DNA of 64,000 bases, taken from assembly GCF_014932895.1 (NCBI RefSeq), contig NZ_JACYOF010000001.1, positions 682,001-746,000 on the forward strand. Direction: 5' to 3'. This document shows positions 34,578 to 44,496 of this stretch, piece after piece (positions within the stretch are counted from its first letter, which is position 1; each line of letters begins with the position of its first letter). The notes beneath the pieces are model-generated. The model did not search any database. It was not told where the DNA came from and saw nothing but the letters and a program-made list of their open reading frames with translations. The translations under genes and the position numbers were made by a program. Source of the stretch: Bacillus thuringiensis (GTDB lineage Bacteria; Bacillota; Bacilli; Bacillales; Bacillaceae_G).

Positions 34578-35432
34578 GATTAATTCTTCAACAGATGAAG
34601 TTGTTCGTTTTTCAGTAAAATATGCATAAAGCAATTCATTTTCATCCAATGTATAATGCTCTTTATATTTTCCACGGACGATAATAGAGTGCTTATATCC
34701 TCTACGAAATTTTGTGAAAATCGTATATAAACGATCTTCTGTTTGCACCTCAATAGGTGCAATCTTTTCAATTCCTCTTTTATTCCCGTAATAACGTTCT
34801 AATAAAAAACGCATAAATGCATACCGTCTTTGCTTCCACTCTTGGTATAACGATACCGCTAAAAATGTGAGTAGTATCCACATCATAATATTGTTGCTAT
34901 TCCAAATTAACTGCCAACCTAATATTACACTAAAAAAAACACATGATAACTGCATCATCTTTTCATGTGCTTGTAAATAAGGAAAACGATATGATAGTAC
35001 ATTAAACAACACTTTCCCGCCATCAAGCGGCCAAATAGGGAGTAAATTAAACGCTAAAATAATTATATTATTCCACATAAAGAAATAATATAAATCCGCA
35101 TTCAACCAACCAGTTTCAAACAAAATGTAACCTACCAACATCATCCAAACATGTTGAATAGGTCCTGCAATTACGACAACAAGTTCCTCTTTCAACGACT
35201 TATTTCCATGTTCCTCAAGCTCAGCCACACCACCAAACGGTAACAGTTGAATTTTTTTGATACGCCAATTATAATGCGCTGCTGCAAAAGCATGCCCAAG
35301 TTCATGAATGAGTACGATACAAAATAACAATAGTAATTCTTTAAAACGCGCCGTAAAAATACCTATAACAATAATAACCCAAAACAACGGATGCACTGAA
35401 ATTTTCGTTAAAACATCCTTATATTTAATCAA
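34572..35432 (-). CDS. spoIVFB: Pro-sigma-K processing protease SpoIVFB
   Basis: A 286-residue intramembrane metalloprotease (site-2 protease family) that cuts pro-sigma-K in the mother cell. The zinc residues are His43, Glu44 and His47 in IHELGHAFA and Asp137 in LLPIWPLDGGK, the same numbers as in B. subtilis. Six membrane helices occupy the first 190 residues; a cytoplasmic CBS-like region follows. It overlaps spoIVFA by eight bases. BofC, at 10.2 kb, acts in the same checkpoint. Confidence 0.96.
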   Translation of the reverse strand: MIKYKDVLTKISVHPLFWVIIVIGIFTARFKELLLLFCIVLIHELGHAFAAAHYNWRIKKIQLLPFGGVAELEEHGNKSLKEELVVVIAGPIQHVWMMLVGYILFETGWLNADLYYFFMWNNIIILAFNLLPIWPLDGGKVLFNVLSYRFPYLQAHEKMMQLSCVFFSVILGWQLIWNSNNIMMWILLTFLAVSLYQEWKQRRYAFMRFLLERYYGNKRGIEKIAPIEVQTEDRLYTIFTKFRRGYKHSIIVRGKYKEHYTLDENELLYAYFTEKRTTSSVEELIG

Positions 35433-36171
35433 ATGATATCACCTGAATTGGATCAATAAATTTTTCATTCTTTTTTATTGCGAAATAAAATTTACCATTT
35501 TTATTATTTTCATCATTACTCACCGTTCCAATTTTTTGTTTCTTTGAAACGTAATCATATAATTTTACTGACATATCGTTTAAATTTGCATACCATGACT
35601 CCGTGCCATCTGCATGTTGAATTTGAACTGTATTTCCAAGTTCCTCTTTCTTACCTGCAAAAACAACTAGCCCTTCATTCACTGACTCAACTGTTGCATT
35701 TGTAGCTGTTTGGACAAATACACCTTGACCATTTTTTTGAAACCCTTGCATCACCTTTCCAGAAGCAGGAATTGCGTAATCTTTTTGCTGAATAGTCCCT
35801 TCCTTTTTCTCATTCGGTGAGTAGAATACGAGAGGTTTTCCAAACTGCTTTTCGTACCATTTCGCTACAGTGGCAAACTGAAACTCCTCTTTCATCACTT
35901 TTTCTGTAACAGCTTTAGCACCATCAAAAGAAGAAGGCGCATTCTTATATAAAATAGCAACAGAAAGAACTAAGATTGCTGATAATAAAATTTTGAAGAA
36001 AAATATTTCTTTTCGAAACAATGGGTGAATTTCCTTTTCTCCTTCTTCAATAAATACCGTTTCGCTATCAAAATTCCCACCGGCAAAATACTGCTCTTCC
36101 TCCATCTTTTCTTGCTCTGCCTTCCTTTTCGCAATCCTTTTTTTAATTTCTTCTACACGTCTATTCTTCAT
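35425..36171 (-). CDS. spoIVFA: SpoIVFA, regulator and membrane anchor of SpoIVFB
   Basis: A 248-residue protein with a charged cytoplasmic N-terminus (KKRIAKRKAEQEKMEEEQ), one membrane helix (residues 56-75) and an outer part with a LytM/M23-like fold (GNTVQIQHADGTESWYANL) without a visible zinc site. It holds SpoIVFB with BofA at the outer forespore membrane and keeps it inactive until SpoIVB cleaves it. It is the first gene of the spoIVFA-spoIVFB pair. Confidence 0.93.
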   Translation of the reverse strand: MKNRRVEEIKKRIAKRKAEQEKMEEEQYFAGGNFDSETVFIEEGEKEIHPLFRKEIFFFKILLSAILVLSVAILYKNAPSSFDGAKAVTEKVMKEEFQFATVAKWYEKQFGKPLVFYSPNEKKEGTIQQKDYAIPASGKVMQGFQKNGQGVFVQTATNATVESVNEGLVVFAGKKEELGNTVQIQHADGTESWYANLNDMSVKLYDYVSKKQKIGTVSNDENNKNGKFYFAIKKNEKFIDPIQVISFD

Positions 36172-36267
36172 ACTGTCTCCTTTCTTTCGCTAACCTTATT
36201 TAAATAGAAACAGTTGTATACAGTTTGTACATATGTATGAGCTAGGAAAGAAAGATATTCATGTGAA

Positions 36268-36305
36268 GAAAAAAGAAAGCACTTCGCATATGCGCGAAGT
36301 GCTTT
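36268..36305 (-). terminator. Terminator of mreBCD-minCD
   Basis: A 12-bp stem (AAAGCACTTCGC), six-base loop and T-rich tail on the minus strand. Confidence 0.88.
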
Positions 36306-37102
36306 TAACGGATTCCAAAGAAGTTTTTCATCTTTGTAAATACCGATACCTTTTCTTGTTCAAATGCTTGTAATGGTACATTCTCACCCAACAAGCGTCT
36401 TGCAATATTACGATAAGCTAACGCCGCTTTTCCACTCGGTTGCAACGCTACAGGTTCACCTGTATTTGTAGCACGAATAACTTCATCATCATCTTCAACA
36501 ACACCAAGAAGCTCGATTGACAACGTACGTACGATTTCATCAACATCTAACATATCCTGTTCATGAAGCATATGACTACGCACACGGTTAATAACAAGTT
36601 TCGGTGGTTCAATATCCTCTTTTTCTAAAAGCCCGATAATACGATCCGCATCGCGCATTGAGGATACTTCTGGCGTTGTAACGACGATTGCTTTATCCGC
36701 ACCAGCTACCGCATTTTTAAATCCCTGCTCAATCCCTGCAGGACAATCAATTAATATGTAATCATAATCTTGACGTAATACTTGTATTAATTCATCCATT
36801 TGTTCAGGTGTTACCGCTGATTTATCACTCGTTTGTGCTGCAGGTAATAAATAAAGATCATCAAAACGTTTATCTTTAATAAGAGCCTGAGGTAAACGAC
36901 AACGCCCTTCAACGACATCAACAAGATCAAATACAATACGATTTTCCAGCCCCATTACTACGTCTAAATTACGAAGACCGATATCTGTATCAATTAAGCA
37001 CACTTTCTTTCCAGATAACGCTAGGGCTGTACCAATGTTCGCAGACGTTGTAGTTTTACCTACTCCGCCTTTTCCAGATGTAATTACTATTGCCTCTCCC
37101 AC
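36305..37102 (-). CDS. minD: Septum site-determining ATPase MinD
   Basis: A 265-residue ParA-type ATPase that recruits MinC to the membrane at poles and new septa. It has a deviant Walker A (SGKGGVGKTTTSANIG), LIDTDIGLRNLD, ILIDCPAGIE, and a C-terminal amphipathic helix for membrane binding (VFTKMKNFFGIR). The start is GTG, two bases after the minC stop. It is last in the mreBCD-minCD operon. Confidence 0.98.
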   Translation of the reverse strand: MGEAIVITSGKGGVGKTTTSANIGTALALSGKKVCLIDTDIGLRNLDVVMGLENRIVFDLVDVVEGRCRLPQALIKDKRFDDLYLLPAAQTSDKSAVTPEQMDELIQVLRQDYDYILIDCPAGIEQGFKNAVAGADKAIVVTTPEVSSMRDADRIIGLLEKEDIEPPKLVINRVRSHMLHEQDMLDVDEIVRTLSIELLGVVEDDDEVIRATNTGEPVALQPSGKAALAYRNIARRLLGENVPLQAFEQEKVSVFTKMKNFFGIR

Positions 37103-37104
37103 AG

Positions 37105-37791
37105 CTATACAATTCCCCTTTCTAACTTTGTTAAATTAGGTCTAAGATGAGTGAGAAGTTGCAGGCGATCGACAACAATGTGATTGTTCTCATTAATATA
37201 CGCACATTCTGCCGTCTCTGCTCCGTCTTCTTTCTCTTCCGGAGCCCGCATTGCCACATCACTAATTCGAAGTTGCATCGGGTTCATAACAGATGCAGCG
37301 ATTACAGCATCCGAATCCCCATAATACCCAGCATGTGCAATTCCTCTTAATGATCCTACGACAAAAATATTCCCCCCAGCGATAACCGTTCCGCCTGGAT
37401 TAACATCACCAATTAACAATAAATTTCCTTTTACATGTAAAACTTGTCCAGAGCGAACAATTTTGGAAATAGGGACAATTTCTGTTTCTTCTTTCCAAGC
37501 TATTGCTTCCTCTTTAGTTATAACATCACTTTCAATTGAATCTACAACAAGATTCTTTTTATTACGAATTAACGTACGAATCTCTTCTTGTTGAACTTCT
37601 GTTAAATAACGATTTCCGACTTTCACATGCACCTCAATTAAAGAGCGCCCATCACCATCATAATAATGTGTAGAAAGCTTTTCGTCCAATTCCTTTAGTA
37701 ATTCAGGGAATGAACAACAATCATCTAAATGAAGCGTTATTCCGTCTTTTGTCCCTTTTATCGTTACATTTTGTTGCTTTTTTTCTTCCAC
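37105..37791 (-). CDS. minC: Septum site-determining protein MinC
   Basis: A 228-residue inhibitor of FtsZ assembly. The N-terminal domain (residues 1-100) includes [13 protein letters not shown]; the C-terminal beta-helix ([31 protein letters not shown]) binds MinD and forms dimers. It sits 35 bases after mreD, as in B. subtilis. Confidence 0.97.
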   Translation of the reverse strand: MEEKKQQNVTIKGTKDGITLHLDDCCSFPELLKELDEKLSTHYYDGDGRSLIEVHVKVGNRYLTEVQQEEIRTLIRNKKNLVVDSIESDVITKEEAIAWKEETEIVPISKIVRSGQVLHVKGNLLLIGDVNPGGTVIAGGNIFVVGSLRGIAHAGYYGDSDAVIAASVMNPMQLRISDVAMRAPEEKEDGAETAECAYINENNHIVVDRLQLLTHLRPNLTKLERGIV

Positions 37792-37826
37792 TAAAGTTCA
37801 CCCCACCGATTCAATTCGACATAAAA

Positions 37827-38372
37827 TTAGAAAATCCTTTTTTCTTTTTCTTCCATCGCTCTTGAAAGACGCACTAAATATCGTCTCAGTGGGAAACAAA
37901 CTATCAATAAGAAAATTCCATTTAGCAATAAAGTAGAAAGGAGACGATCTGTGAAAAAGACATACGCCGACATATGAGTACGTCCTAACAAAGTTAAAAA
38001 TCCATACACATAATACTCTAGTGCTGCAATGCCAGCCAGTACGATAGAAACAACAATAAATAAATTCAATTGTAGTACCTTCATCACACTATAAACTAAA
38101 TAAGCTAAAATTGGATAAGCAAATATATATATACCGACAAGTTCTGTGTATACGGTATCAAATAAGAAACCAAATAAAAGTCCGTAATAAATCCCTTGGA
38201 CCGGACTATAATACACAGTAATAAAACATAACACAATTATGAAAAAATGCGGTGCTGCTATACTGTCTTTCCAAAAAACTTCTGTTGGAACAACAGTAGA
38301 AAATGTATTTTCAAATAAAAAAATAAAAAGGAGCAAAAGAGGAAGAGCTGCTCTTTTTAAAATCTTCATCAT
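37827..38372 (-). CDS. mreD: Rod shape-determining protein MreD
   Basis: A 181-residue membrane protein with five or six helices, part of the elongasome with MreB, MreC, RodA and PBP2. It has the family's YGLLFGFLFDTVYTELVG segment. GGAGGAG precedes two adjacent ATG codons; the first is used here. It lies 14 bases after mreC. Confidence 0.94.
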   Translation of the reverse strand: MMKILKRAALPLLLLFIFLFENTFSTVVPTEVFWKDSIAAPHFFIIVLCFITVYYSPVQGIYYGLLFGFLFDTVYTELVGIYIFAYPILAYLVYSVMKVLQLNLFIVVSIVLAGIAALEYYVYGFLTLLGRTHMSAYVFFTDRLLSTLLLNGIFLLIVCFPLRRYLVRLSRAMEEKEKRIF

Positions 38373-38386
38373 CTCTTCTCCTCCTC

Positions 38387-39244
38387 CTATTCTAATGGCG
38401 CTGAAGGCATGTCACGTTTAGCAACTATAACATGCTCTATGTCATTTACATCAGCGGCAGGTTTTACATAAGCTGTTTTTGTTAAGCCATATGCATCTGG
38501 TTGAACATCAACGATTTCTCCGATTTCAAGACCTTTTGGGAAAAGTTCACCAAGTCCAGACGTTATAACCATTTGACCTTTTTCTACTGGTGCATCAGAC
38601 CCAATTTTTGTGAAAAGCAATAATTTTTTTTCTTTGTCATAACCTTCAATTAAGCCAAAGATATTTTCGTTTCCTCGTACAAAAGCAGAAACACGATTTG
38701 TTCGGCTCATAGAACTTAACAACTCTACTGATGATGTAAACTGAGATACACTTTTCACGCGTCCGATTAAACCGTCTGAAGTCATAACAGCCATATCCTT
38801 TTTAATCCCTTGTTGTGCCCCTTTATCAATTCCAATTAAATCGTACCATTTATCTGGATTACGGGAAACAACAGTAGCTGGGATTTCAGTATAACCGCTT
38901 ATCAACACTTTTTTTCCAGTTAGCTCTTTTAATTTATTGTTGTCATCCTCTAACTGCTTCACTTTATTTGATAAATTTGCATAGTTATCTAACTTTGCTT
39001 TTAATTCTTTATTCTCTTCATACGTGCGCTTTACATCCTCTACATTTTCAAAGAATCCAGCTACGTATTTCGCTGGCTTTTGGAATACACGTTCTACAAC
39101 ACCGACAGTGTCTTTAACAAACTGCTCCGGCCATGTTAAACTGTTCCGTTCTTTCAATGAGATTCCAATCAATGCCACGAGAAGAATAATACTAACTAAC
39201 AAAACAATTAATCTTTTGTTTAAGAAAAACTGTGGCACGTTCAC
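38387..39244 (-). CDS. mreC: Rod shape-determining protein MreC
   Basis: A 285-residue protein with one N-terminal membrane helix (KRLIVLLVSIILLVALIGI), a coiled coil (about residues 65-110, NKELKAKLDNYANLSNKVKQ-type heptads) and an outer beta domain (NPDKWYDLIGIDKGAQQGI onwards). It links the MreB filament to the wall-synthesis enzymes. The start is GTG with AAGAGGGTG upstream. It lies second in the mreBCD run. Confidence 0.95.
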   Translation of the reverse strand: MNVPQFFLNKRLIVLLVSIILLVALIGISLKERNSLTWPEQFVKDTVGVVERVFQKPAKYVAGFFENVEDVKRTYEENKELKAKLDNYANLSNKVKQLEDDNNKLKELTGKKVLISGYTEIPATVVSRNPDKWYDLIGIDKGAQQGIKKDMAVMTSDGLIGRVKSVSQFTSSVELLSSMSRTNRVSAFVRGNENIFGLIEGYDKEKKLLLFTKIGSDAPVEKGQMVITSGLGELFPKGLEIGEIVDVQPDAYGLTKTAYVKPAADVNDIEHVIVAKRDMPSAPLE

Positions 39245-39279
39245 ACCCTCTTAATTTCACTGATTTTTATTTTGCAATC

Positions 39280-40317
<1,038 letters not shown>

Positions 40318-40455
40318 TTATTTTCACAGACTCATTTTTCTTACTTTATATTATAAAAACAGTACGTTTTTTATATCTGTATCCTTTTTGCAGATAATTT
40401 TCTACAAAAAACTCATAAATCACATTATAAAACAAAATAAGTAAAAAGCATAGTC

Positions 40456-41133
40456 TTAAATATGACCTTTTTCCTTTAAACTCACGAATTTATGGTCACC
40501 TATTATAATATGATCAAGCACTTCAATACCGATAATTCGACCGCATTCTACTAAACGTTTTGTTACTTCTATATCTTCTCGGCTCGGTGCCGGATCTCCT
40601 GAGGGGTGGTTATGAAGACATATGATAGAGGCGGCTGCACGGCGAAATGCTTCTTTAAAGACTTCCCTTGGGTGTACAATTGACGTGTTTAAACTTCCGA
40701 TAAAAATCGTTTGCCTATGTATAACTTGATTTTTTGTATTTAAATATAAACAAACAAAATGCTCCTGTTGTAAAAAACGCATCTCTTCCATCATGTATTT
40801 CGCACAATCTTCTGGGCTTCGAATGCTATATCTATTTTGATATTCTAAACGCACCATTCTTCTACCTAGTTCAAAGGCGGCCATCAGCTGAGATGCCTTC
40901 GCAATCCCAACACCATGAATACCCATTAATTCTTCTAACGTTGCATCTTTCAACATACGTAAGCCATCAAAGTGATGCAAGATTTTATCGGACAAATTTA
41001 AAACCGTGTCTTCTTTAGAACCTGTTCTGAGTAACACTGCGAGAAGCTCCCGATTCGATAAACTTCCTGCACCTTCTAATAATAAACGCTCCCGTGGCTG
41101 TTCTTCTCTGACAACATCACGAATACCGTTCAT
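40456..41133 (-). CDS. radC: RadC-family JAB/MPN protein
   Basis: A 225-residue protein with an N-terminal helix-hairpin-helix (LMGIHGVGIAKASQLMAAFELG) and a C-terminal JAB1/MPN metalloprotease-like domain whose zinc motif is HNHPSGDPAPSREDI. Family members are widespread; the DNA-repair role first proposed is doubtful and the function is unsettled. The ATG at 41133 has GGGGTGGAGAG directly upstream; the longer frame is not supported. It lies between maf and mreB as in B. subtilis (ysxA). Confidence 0.94.
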   Translation of the reverse strand: MNGIRDVVREEQPRERLLLEGAGSLSNRELLAVLLRTGSKEDTVLNLSDKILHHFDGLRMLKDATLEELMGIHGVGIAKASQLMAAFELGRRMVRLEYQNRYSIRSPEDCAKYMMEEMRFLQQEHFVCLYLNTKNQVIHRQTIFIGSLNTSIVHPREVFKEAFRRAAASIICLHNHPSGDPAPSREDIEVTKRLVECGRIIGIEVLDHIIIGDHKFVSLKEKGHI

Positions 41134-41160
41134 CTCTCCACCCCTTTTACTTGTTCTCTC

Positions 41161-41191
41161 AAAGAAAACCCCATGCAATTTTAGGCATGGG
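41161..41191 (-). terminator. Hairpin at the end of maf
   Basis: A seven-bp stem (CCCATGC) with an eight-base loop; the minus-strand tail is GTTTTCTTT. It overlaps the last maf codons and precedes radC. Confidence 0.6.
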
Positions 41192-41756
41192 TTACATCAA
41201 TATCAAATTGTCTTAATTCCCGAACAAGACGCGCAATTGGTAAGCCTACGACACTGTAGTAGTCCCCTTGAATGTGTTGAACAAAAATAGAACCTTTACC
41301 TTGAATCCCATAACTTCCTGCTTTATCAAGAGGTTCCTTCGATGCAACATATACGTCAATTTCCTCTTCTGTTAATTTCCAAAATGTAACTTCTGTACGC
41401 TCATAAAAAGTGACCGTTTTTTCTTTTGATATAATCGCAACACCTGTGTATACTTCATGTGTTTTTCCCGATAATAATCGTAACATTTCTTTCGCCTCAG
41501 CCTCATTAGAAGGCTTTCCAAGAATACGCGATTCATATGTAACAATTGTATCTGCACCTAACACAATGTGATCACTATTATTTTCTGCCACCGCAGATGC
41601 TTTTTGTAAAGCAAGTGACATAACAATATCCGAAGGTGATGAATAGGCACCAATCGTCTCTTCTACTTCACTTACAACAATTTCAAATGGCACACCCGCT
41701 AACTCAAGCAATTCCTTCCTCCGAGGTGACCCTGAAGCTAAAATAATTTTTCTCAT
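41181..41756 (-). CDS. maf: Maf nucleotide pyrophosphatase (dTTP/UTP)
   Basis: A 191-residue Maf/Ham1-fold enzyme that removes pyrophosphate from dTTP, UTP and some modified nucleotides. It starts [20 protein letters not shown] and keeps [17 protein letters not shown] and KAGSYGIQG. In B. subtilis excess Maf inhibits septation and affects competence-related growth arrest. The ATG at 41756 starts the family's usual N-terminus and has AAGGAAGGAG upstream. Confidence 0.96.
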   Translation of the reverse strand: MRKIILASGSPRRKELLELAGVPFEIVVSEVEETIGAYSSPSDIVMSLALQKASAVAENNSDHIVLGADTIVTYESRILGKPSNEAEAKEMLRLLSGKTHEVYTGVAIISKEKTVTFYERTEVTFWKLTEEEIDVYVASKEPLDKAGSYGIQGKGSIFVQHIQGDYYSVVGLPIARLVRELRQFDIDVTHA

Positions 41757-41920
41757 ATTTTCTCCTTCCTTTCTCACATGAAGCAAAACAATTTATATCC
41801 ATCGTATCAAAGGAATAGTTTGCCCACAAATGAAAGAAATATTAATTTCTCTAAACAAACTAATACTTCTTTACTACATACGATTATATTTCTGCCGTTG
41901 AGAAAGCACTTTGCTCTAAA

Positions 41921-41958
41921 TTCAAAAGAAAAGAAAGAAGCACATGTACTTCTTTCTT
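41921..41958 (-). terminator. Terminator of spoIIB
   Basis: A 14-bp stem with one mismatch (AAGAAAGAAG arms) and a T-rich minus-strand tail, after the spoIIB stop codon. The remaining 160 bases up to maf hold no gene that I can support. Confidence 0.75.
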
Positions 41959-41973
41959 CTTTTCATTATCCTA

Positions 41974-42936
41974 TTATTTCACTTTTTGCGAAACAATTTT
42001 TTCATACGAGAGTATACCATCGATGATAACTTGATTTAACTTCACCAAAGATTCTTTATCGCCCTTTCCGTCCTTCACTGTTTGTACAGCTACTGAAGTA
42101 TACATATATAGCTTTTTCGCCTCTTCCTGCTTTATGCTTTTTCCTTCTTTTTCAATCGTTTTCCATTCTTTTTCAATCATTTCTATATCTTTTGCATTGC
42201 TTTTCCCACCAGCTTGAACGCCAGAAACATATTTTGCTAAATGAGTATATAATGGCTGTACTTTTGTTAAAAATGCTCCTACTTCTTTATCATCTTTCAA
42301 TAACGCTTTATCTGTTATATCCCAGTTCTTTTTCAAAACGGAGACACCATCATTTTTATACTGAGTCATTAATTGATTTACGGCCTGTTCATCGCTAGCA
42401 ATACCAACAACTAATGCATACTTATCACCGCTCGGTTTCAAAGCTGCATTGCCCCCATTACCTTTCCATTCTTCAAGAGCTGCCTGTCCCTTTTCTTCGG
42501 AAGAATAAAGCCCTCCTTGAACAAAAAATAATTTCAACGGATCTAATGACGTTCCTACCTGTGCTTTTGGTTTTTCCTCTTTTGGTGCTGGTGTTTGTTT
42601 TGCCGTTCCACCCACCTTTGATTCTTCATGCCCAGACTGCTTCGAAGCTGTTACTTCGCTTCCTCCTGTCGTCCCTTGTCCTGTAAGCAAATGGAGCATT
42701 CCCATTCCAAACGCCGTACCAATAACAATTGCAGTTGTAACGATTGCAATCAATGTATTACTCCATTTCTTTCGGTGTTTTTCCATAGACGCTGATTTCG
42801 CTTTTTGAAACGGAACGACGTTTTTGGGTCTTTCACTTTCTACTACCATCCATTCAAACTCATCTTTCTTCTTTTCCTCATACTTCGCTTCTGTTCCATT
42901 TACTTTCACCGAGATCGTTCGTGATTGCTTGTCCAT
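41974..42936 (-). CDS. spoIIB: Stage II sporulation protein B (SPOR domain)
   Basis: A 320-residue protein with a cytoplasmic N-terminus, one membrane helix (about residues 60-82, TLIAIVTTAIVIGTAFGMG), a Lys/Glu/Pro linker and an outer SPOR-like domain (FFVQGGLYSSEEKGQAALEEW). SpoIIB localises to the sporulation septum and helps dissolve septal peptidoglycan at the start of engulfment. Place between folC and maf matches B. subtilis. The ATG at 42936 has AGGTGTGAG upstream. Confidence 0.88.
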   Translation of the reverse strand: MDKQSRTISVKVNGTEAKYEEKKKDEFEWMVVESERPKNVVPFQKAKSASMEKHRKKWSNTLIAIVTTAIVIGTAFGMGMLHLLTGQGTTGGSEVTASKQSGHEESKVGGTAKQTPAPKEEKPKAQVGTSLDPLKLFFVQGGLYSSEEKGQAALEEWKGNGGNAALKPSGDKYALVVGIASDEQAVNQLMTQYKNDGVSVLKKNWDITDKALLKDDKEVGAFLTKVQPLYTHLAKYVSGVQAGGKSNAKDIEMIEKEWKTIEKEGKSIKQEEAKKLYMYTSVAVQTVKDGKGDKESLVKLNQVIIDGILSYEKIVSQKVK

Positions 42937-43076
42937 ACACTCACACCTCACCTCTTATCATTGTCCGCATCATATCATATTCATTTCACAAAAAAACGAG
43001 ATATTTGTCAGAGGAATTCGCCAAATAACCCTATATAATTATCTTATATGTATGCATTTGACTTCATTTGTAGAAC

Positions 43077-43107
43077 AAAAAAACTAGATAGCAAAGACTA
43101 TCTAGTT
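43077..43107 (-). terminator. Terminator of folC
   Basis: A 13-bp stem (AAAAACTAGATAG) with T-run on the minus strand. The folC stop codon is inside it. Confidence 0.92.
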
Positions 43108-44403
43108 TTTCTCGCGAATATATTTTCGAACTTCAGAAATGAAATACAGAGAACCCGTTATGATAAAAACATCATTTTCTCCAATCATGTCAACCTTTGT
43201 ATCAATTGCCTCTTTCCAATTTTCAAAAACTAATTTTGACTCTTTTTGTGAATACGATGCAAGCTTGTCAGCAGAAATAGCACGATCAAAGGCGAATGTT
43301 GTAAAAATAATTTCATCGGCAATTGTTTCTAATTGACCTACCATGTTATGCAACTGTTTATCACCAAGCGCAGTAAATAAAACTATTACATTTTTATCTT
43401 TGTAATGTGCCTCTACTGTTTTCACAAGGCTCTCAATACCTTCTGGATTATGAGCACCATCTATTATAATATCAGGATTACTTTGCAACTTTTCAAATCG
43501 ACCAATCCAGTATGCTTCATGTAATCCAGCTCTTATTTCCTCTTCCGCGATTAAAAATGATATATATGTTTTTACATACATTACTGCCATAAGTGCTAGT
43601 GAGGCATTTCCTACTTGGTGAACACCTTTCATTGAGATTCGAATATCTTCAAATACGGCAAAAGGGCAAGCAAAATCAAAACGTTCCCCATCTTCGTTAG
43701 ATTGTTTATGTACCGCGGTAAAATGCTTGCCAAGTTCATATAAGTTTGCACGATTTTCCTTCGCAACCTTTTGAATAACTTGCAATGCTTCCTCATCTTG
43801 TACACCTGTAATGACCGGAACCCCCGACTTAATAATACCTGCCTTTTCATATGCAATTTCTCCTAGTGTATTCCCTAAAATATGCATATGATCGTGACCT
43901 ATATTTGTAATAATTGTGAGAACAGGATGGATAACATTGGTAGAGTCAAAACGCCCTCCAAGCCCTGTTTCAAATAAAACAACATCACAGAAATTGATTT
44001 TACCGAAATAACAAATTGCCATAACAGTAATAATTTCAAACTCAGTCGCTTCCCCTAAATCCGTCTCGTCTAGTTTTTCAACGACTGGCTTTACCATCTT
44101 TACAAGTTCAGTAATTTCTTCATCTGCAATTGGTGTTCCATTTACACTAATACGCTCATTAAATGTTTCGATATAAGGAGAGGTAAACGTTCCTACCTTA
44201 TATTTCGCACCTTCTAGCATGTAGCGCATATATGTTAACGTTGAACCTTTTCCATTTGTACCAGCTAGATGAACACATTTTATATGACGCTCTGGATTTC
44301 CAAGTTCTTCTAGCATCCATCTCATTCTTTCTAATCCTGGCTTAATACCAAACTTCAATCGGCTATGAATCCACCCTATCGCTTCTTCGTATGTATGTAT
44401 CAC
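43102..44403 (-). CDS. folC: Folylpolyglutamate synthase / dihydrofolate synthase
   Basis: A 433-residue Mur-ligase-type enzyme that adds glutamate to dihydropteroate and to folates. The P-loop is HLAGTNGKGSTL, followed by SPYIETFNERISVNG, LGGRFDSTN and the C-terminal IIDGAHNPEGIESL. The GTG at 44403, reading IHTYEEAIGWIHSRLKFG, matches the family N-terminus and has AAAGGGG ten bases upstream; the nine codons before it are probably not translated. It follows valS. Confidence 0.96.
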   Translation of the reverse strand: MIHTYEEAIGWIHSRLKFGIKPGLERMRWMLEELGNPERHIKCVHLAGTNGKGSTLTYMRYMLEGAKYKVGTFTSPYIETFNERISVNGTPIADEEITELVKMVKPVVEKLDETDLGEATEFEIITVMAICYFGKINFCDVVLFETGLGGRFDSTNVIHPVLTIITNIGHDHMHILGNTLGEIAYEKAGIIKSGVPVITGVQDEEALQVIQKVAKENRANLYELGKHFTAVHKQSNEDGERFDFACPFAVFEDIRISMKGVHQVGNASLALMAVMYVKTYISFLIAEEEIRAGLHEAYWIGRFEKLQSNPDIIIDGAHNPEGIESLVKTVEAHYKDKNVIVLFTALGDKQLHNMVGQLETIADEIIFTTFAFDRAISADKLASYSQKESKLVFENWKEAIDTKVDMIGENDVFIITGSLYFISEVRKYIREKN

Positions 44404-44496
44404 GTATGCTTTTCCCCTTTCAAAAGACAACTTTCATAGTTCTATTATACGCAAAGAAAAGAGACTCACCAATATAGTGAGTCTCTAAAAACATTT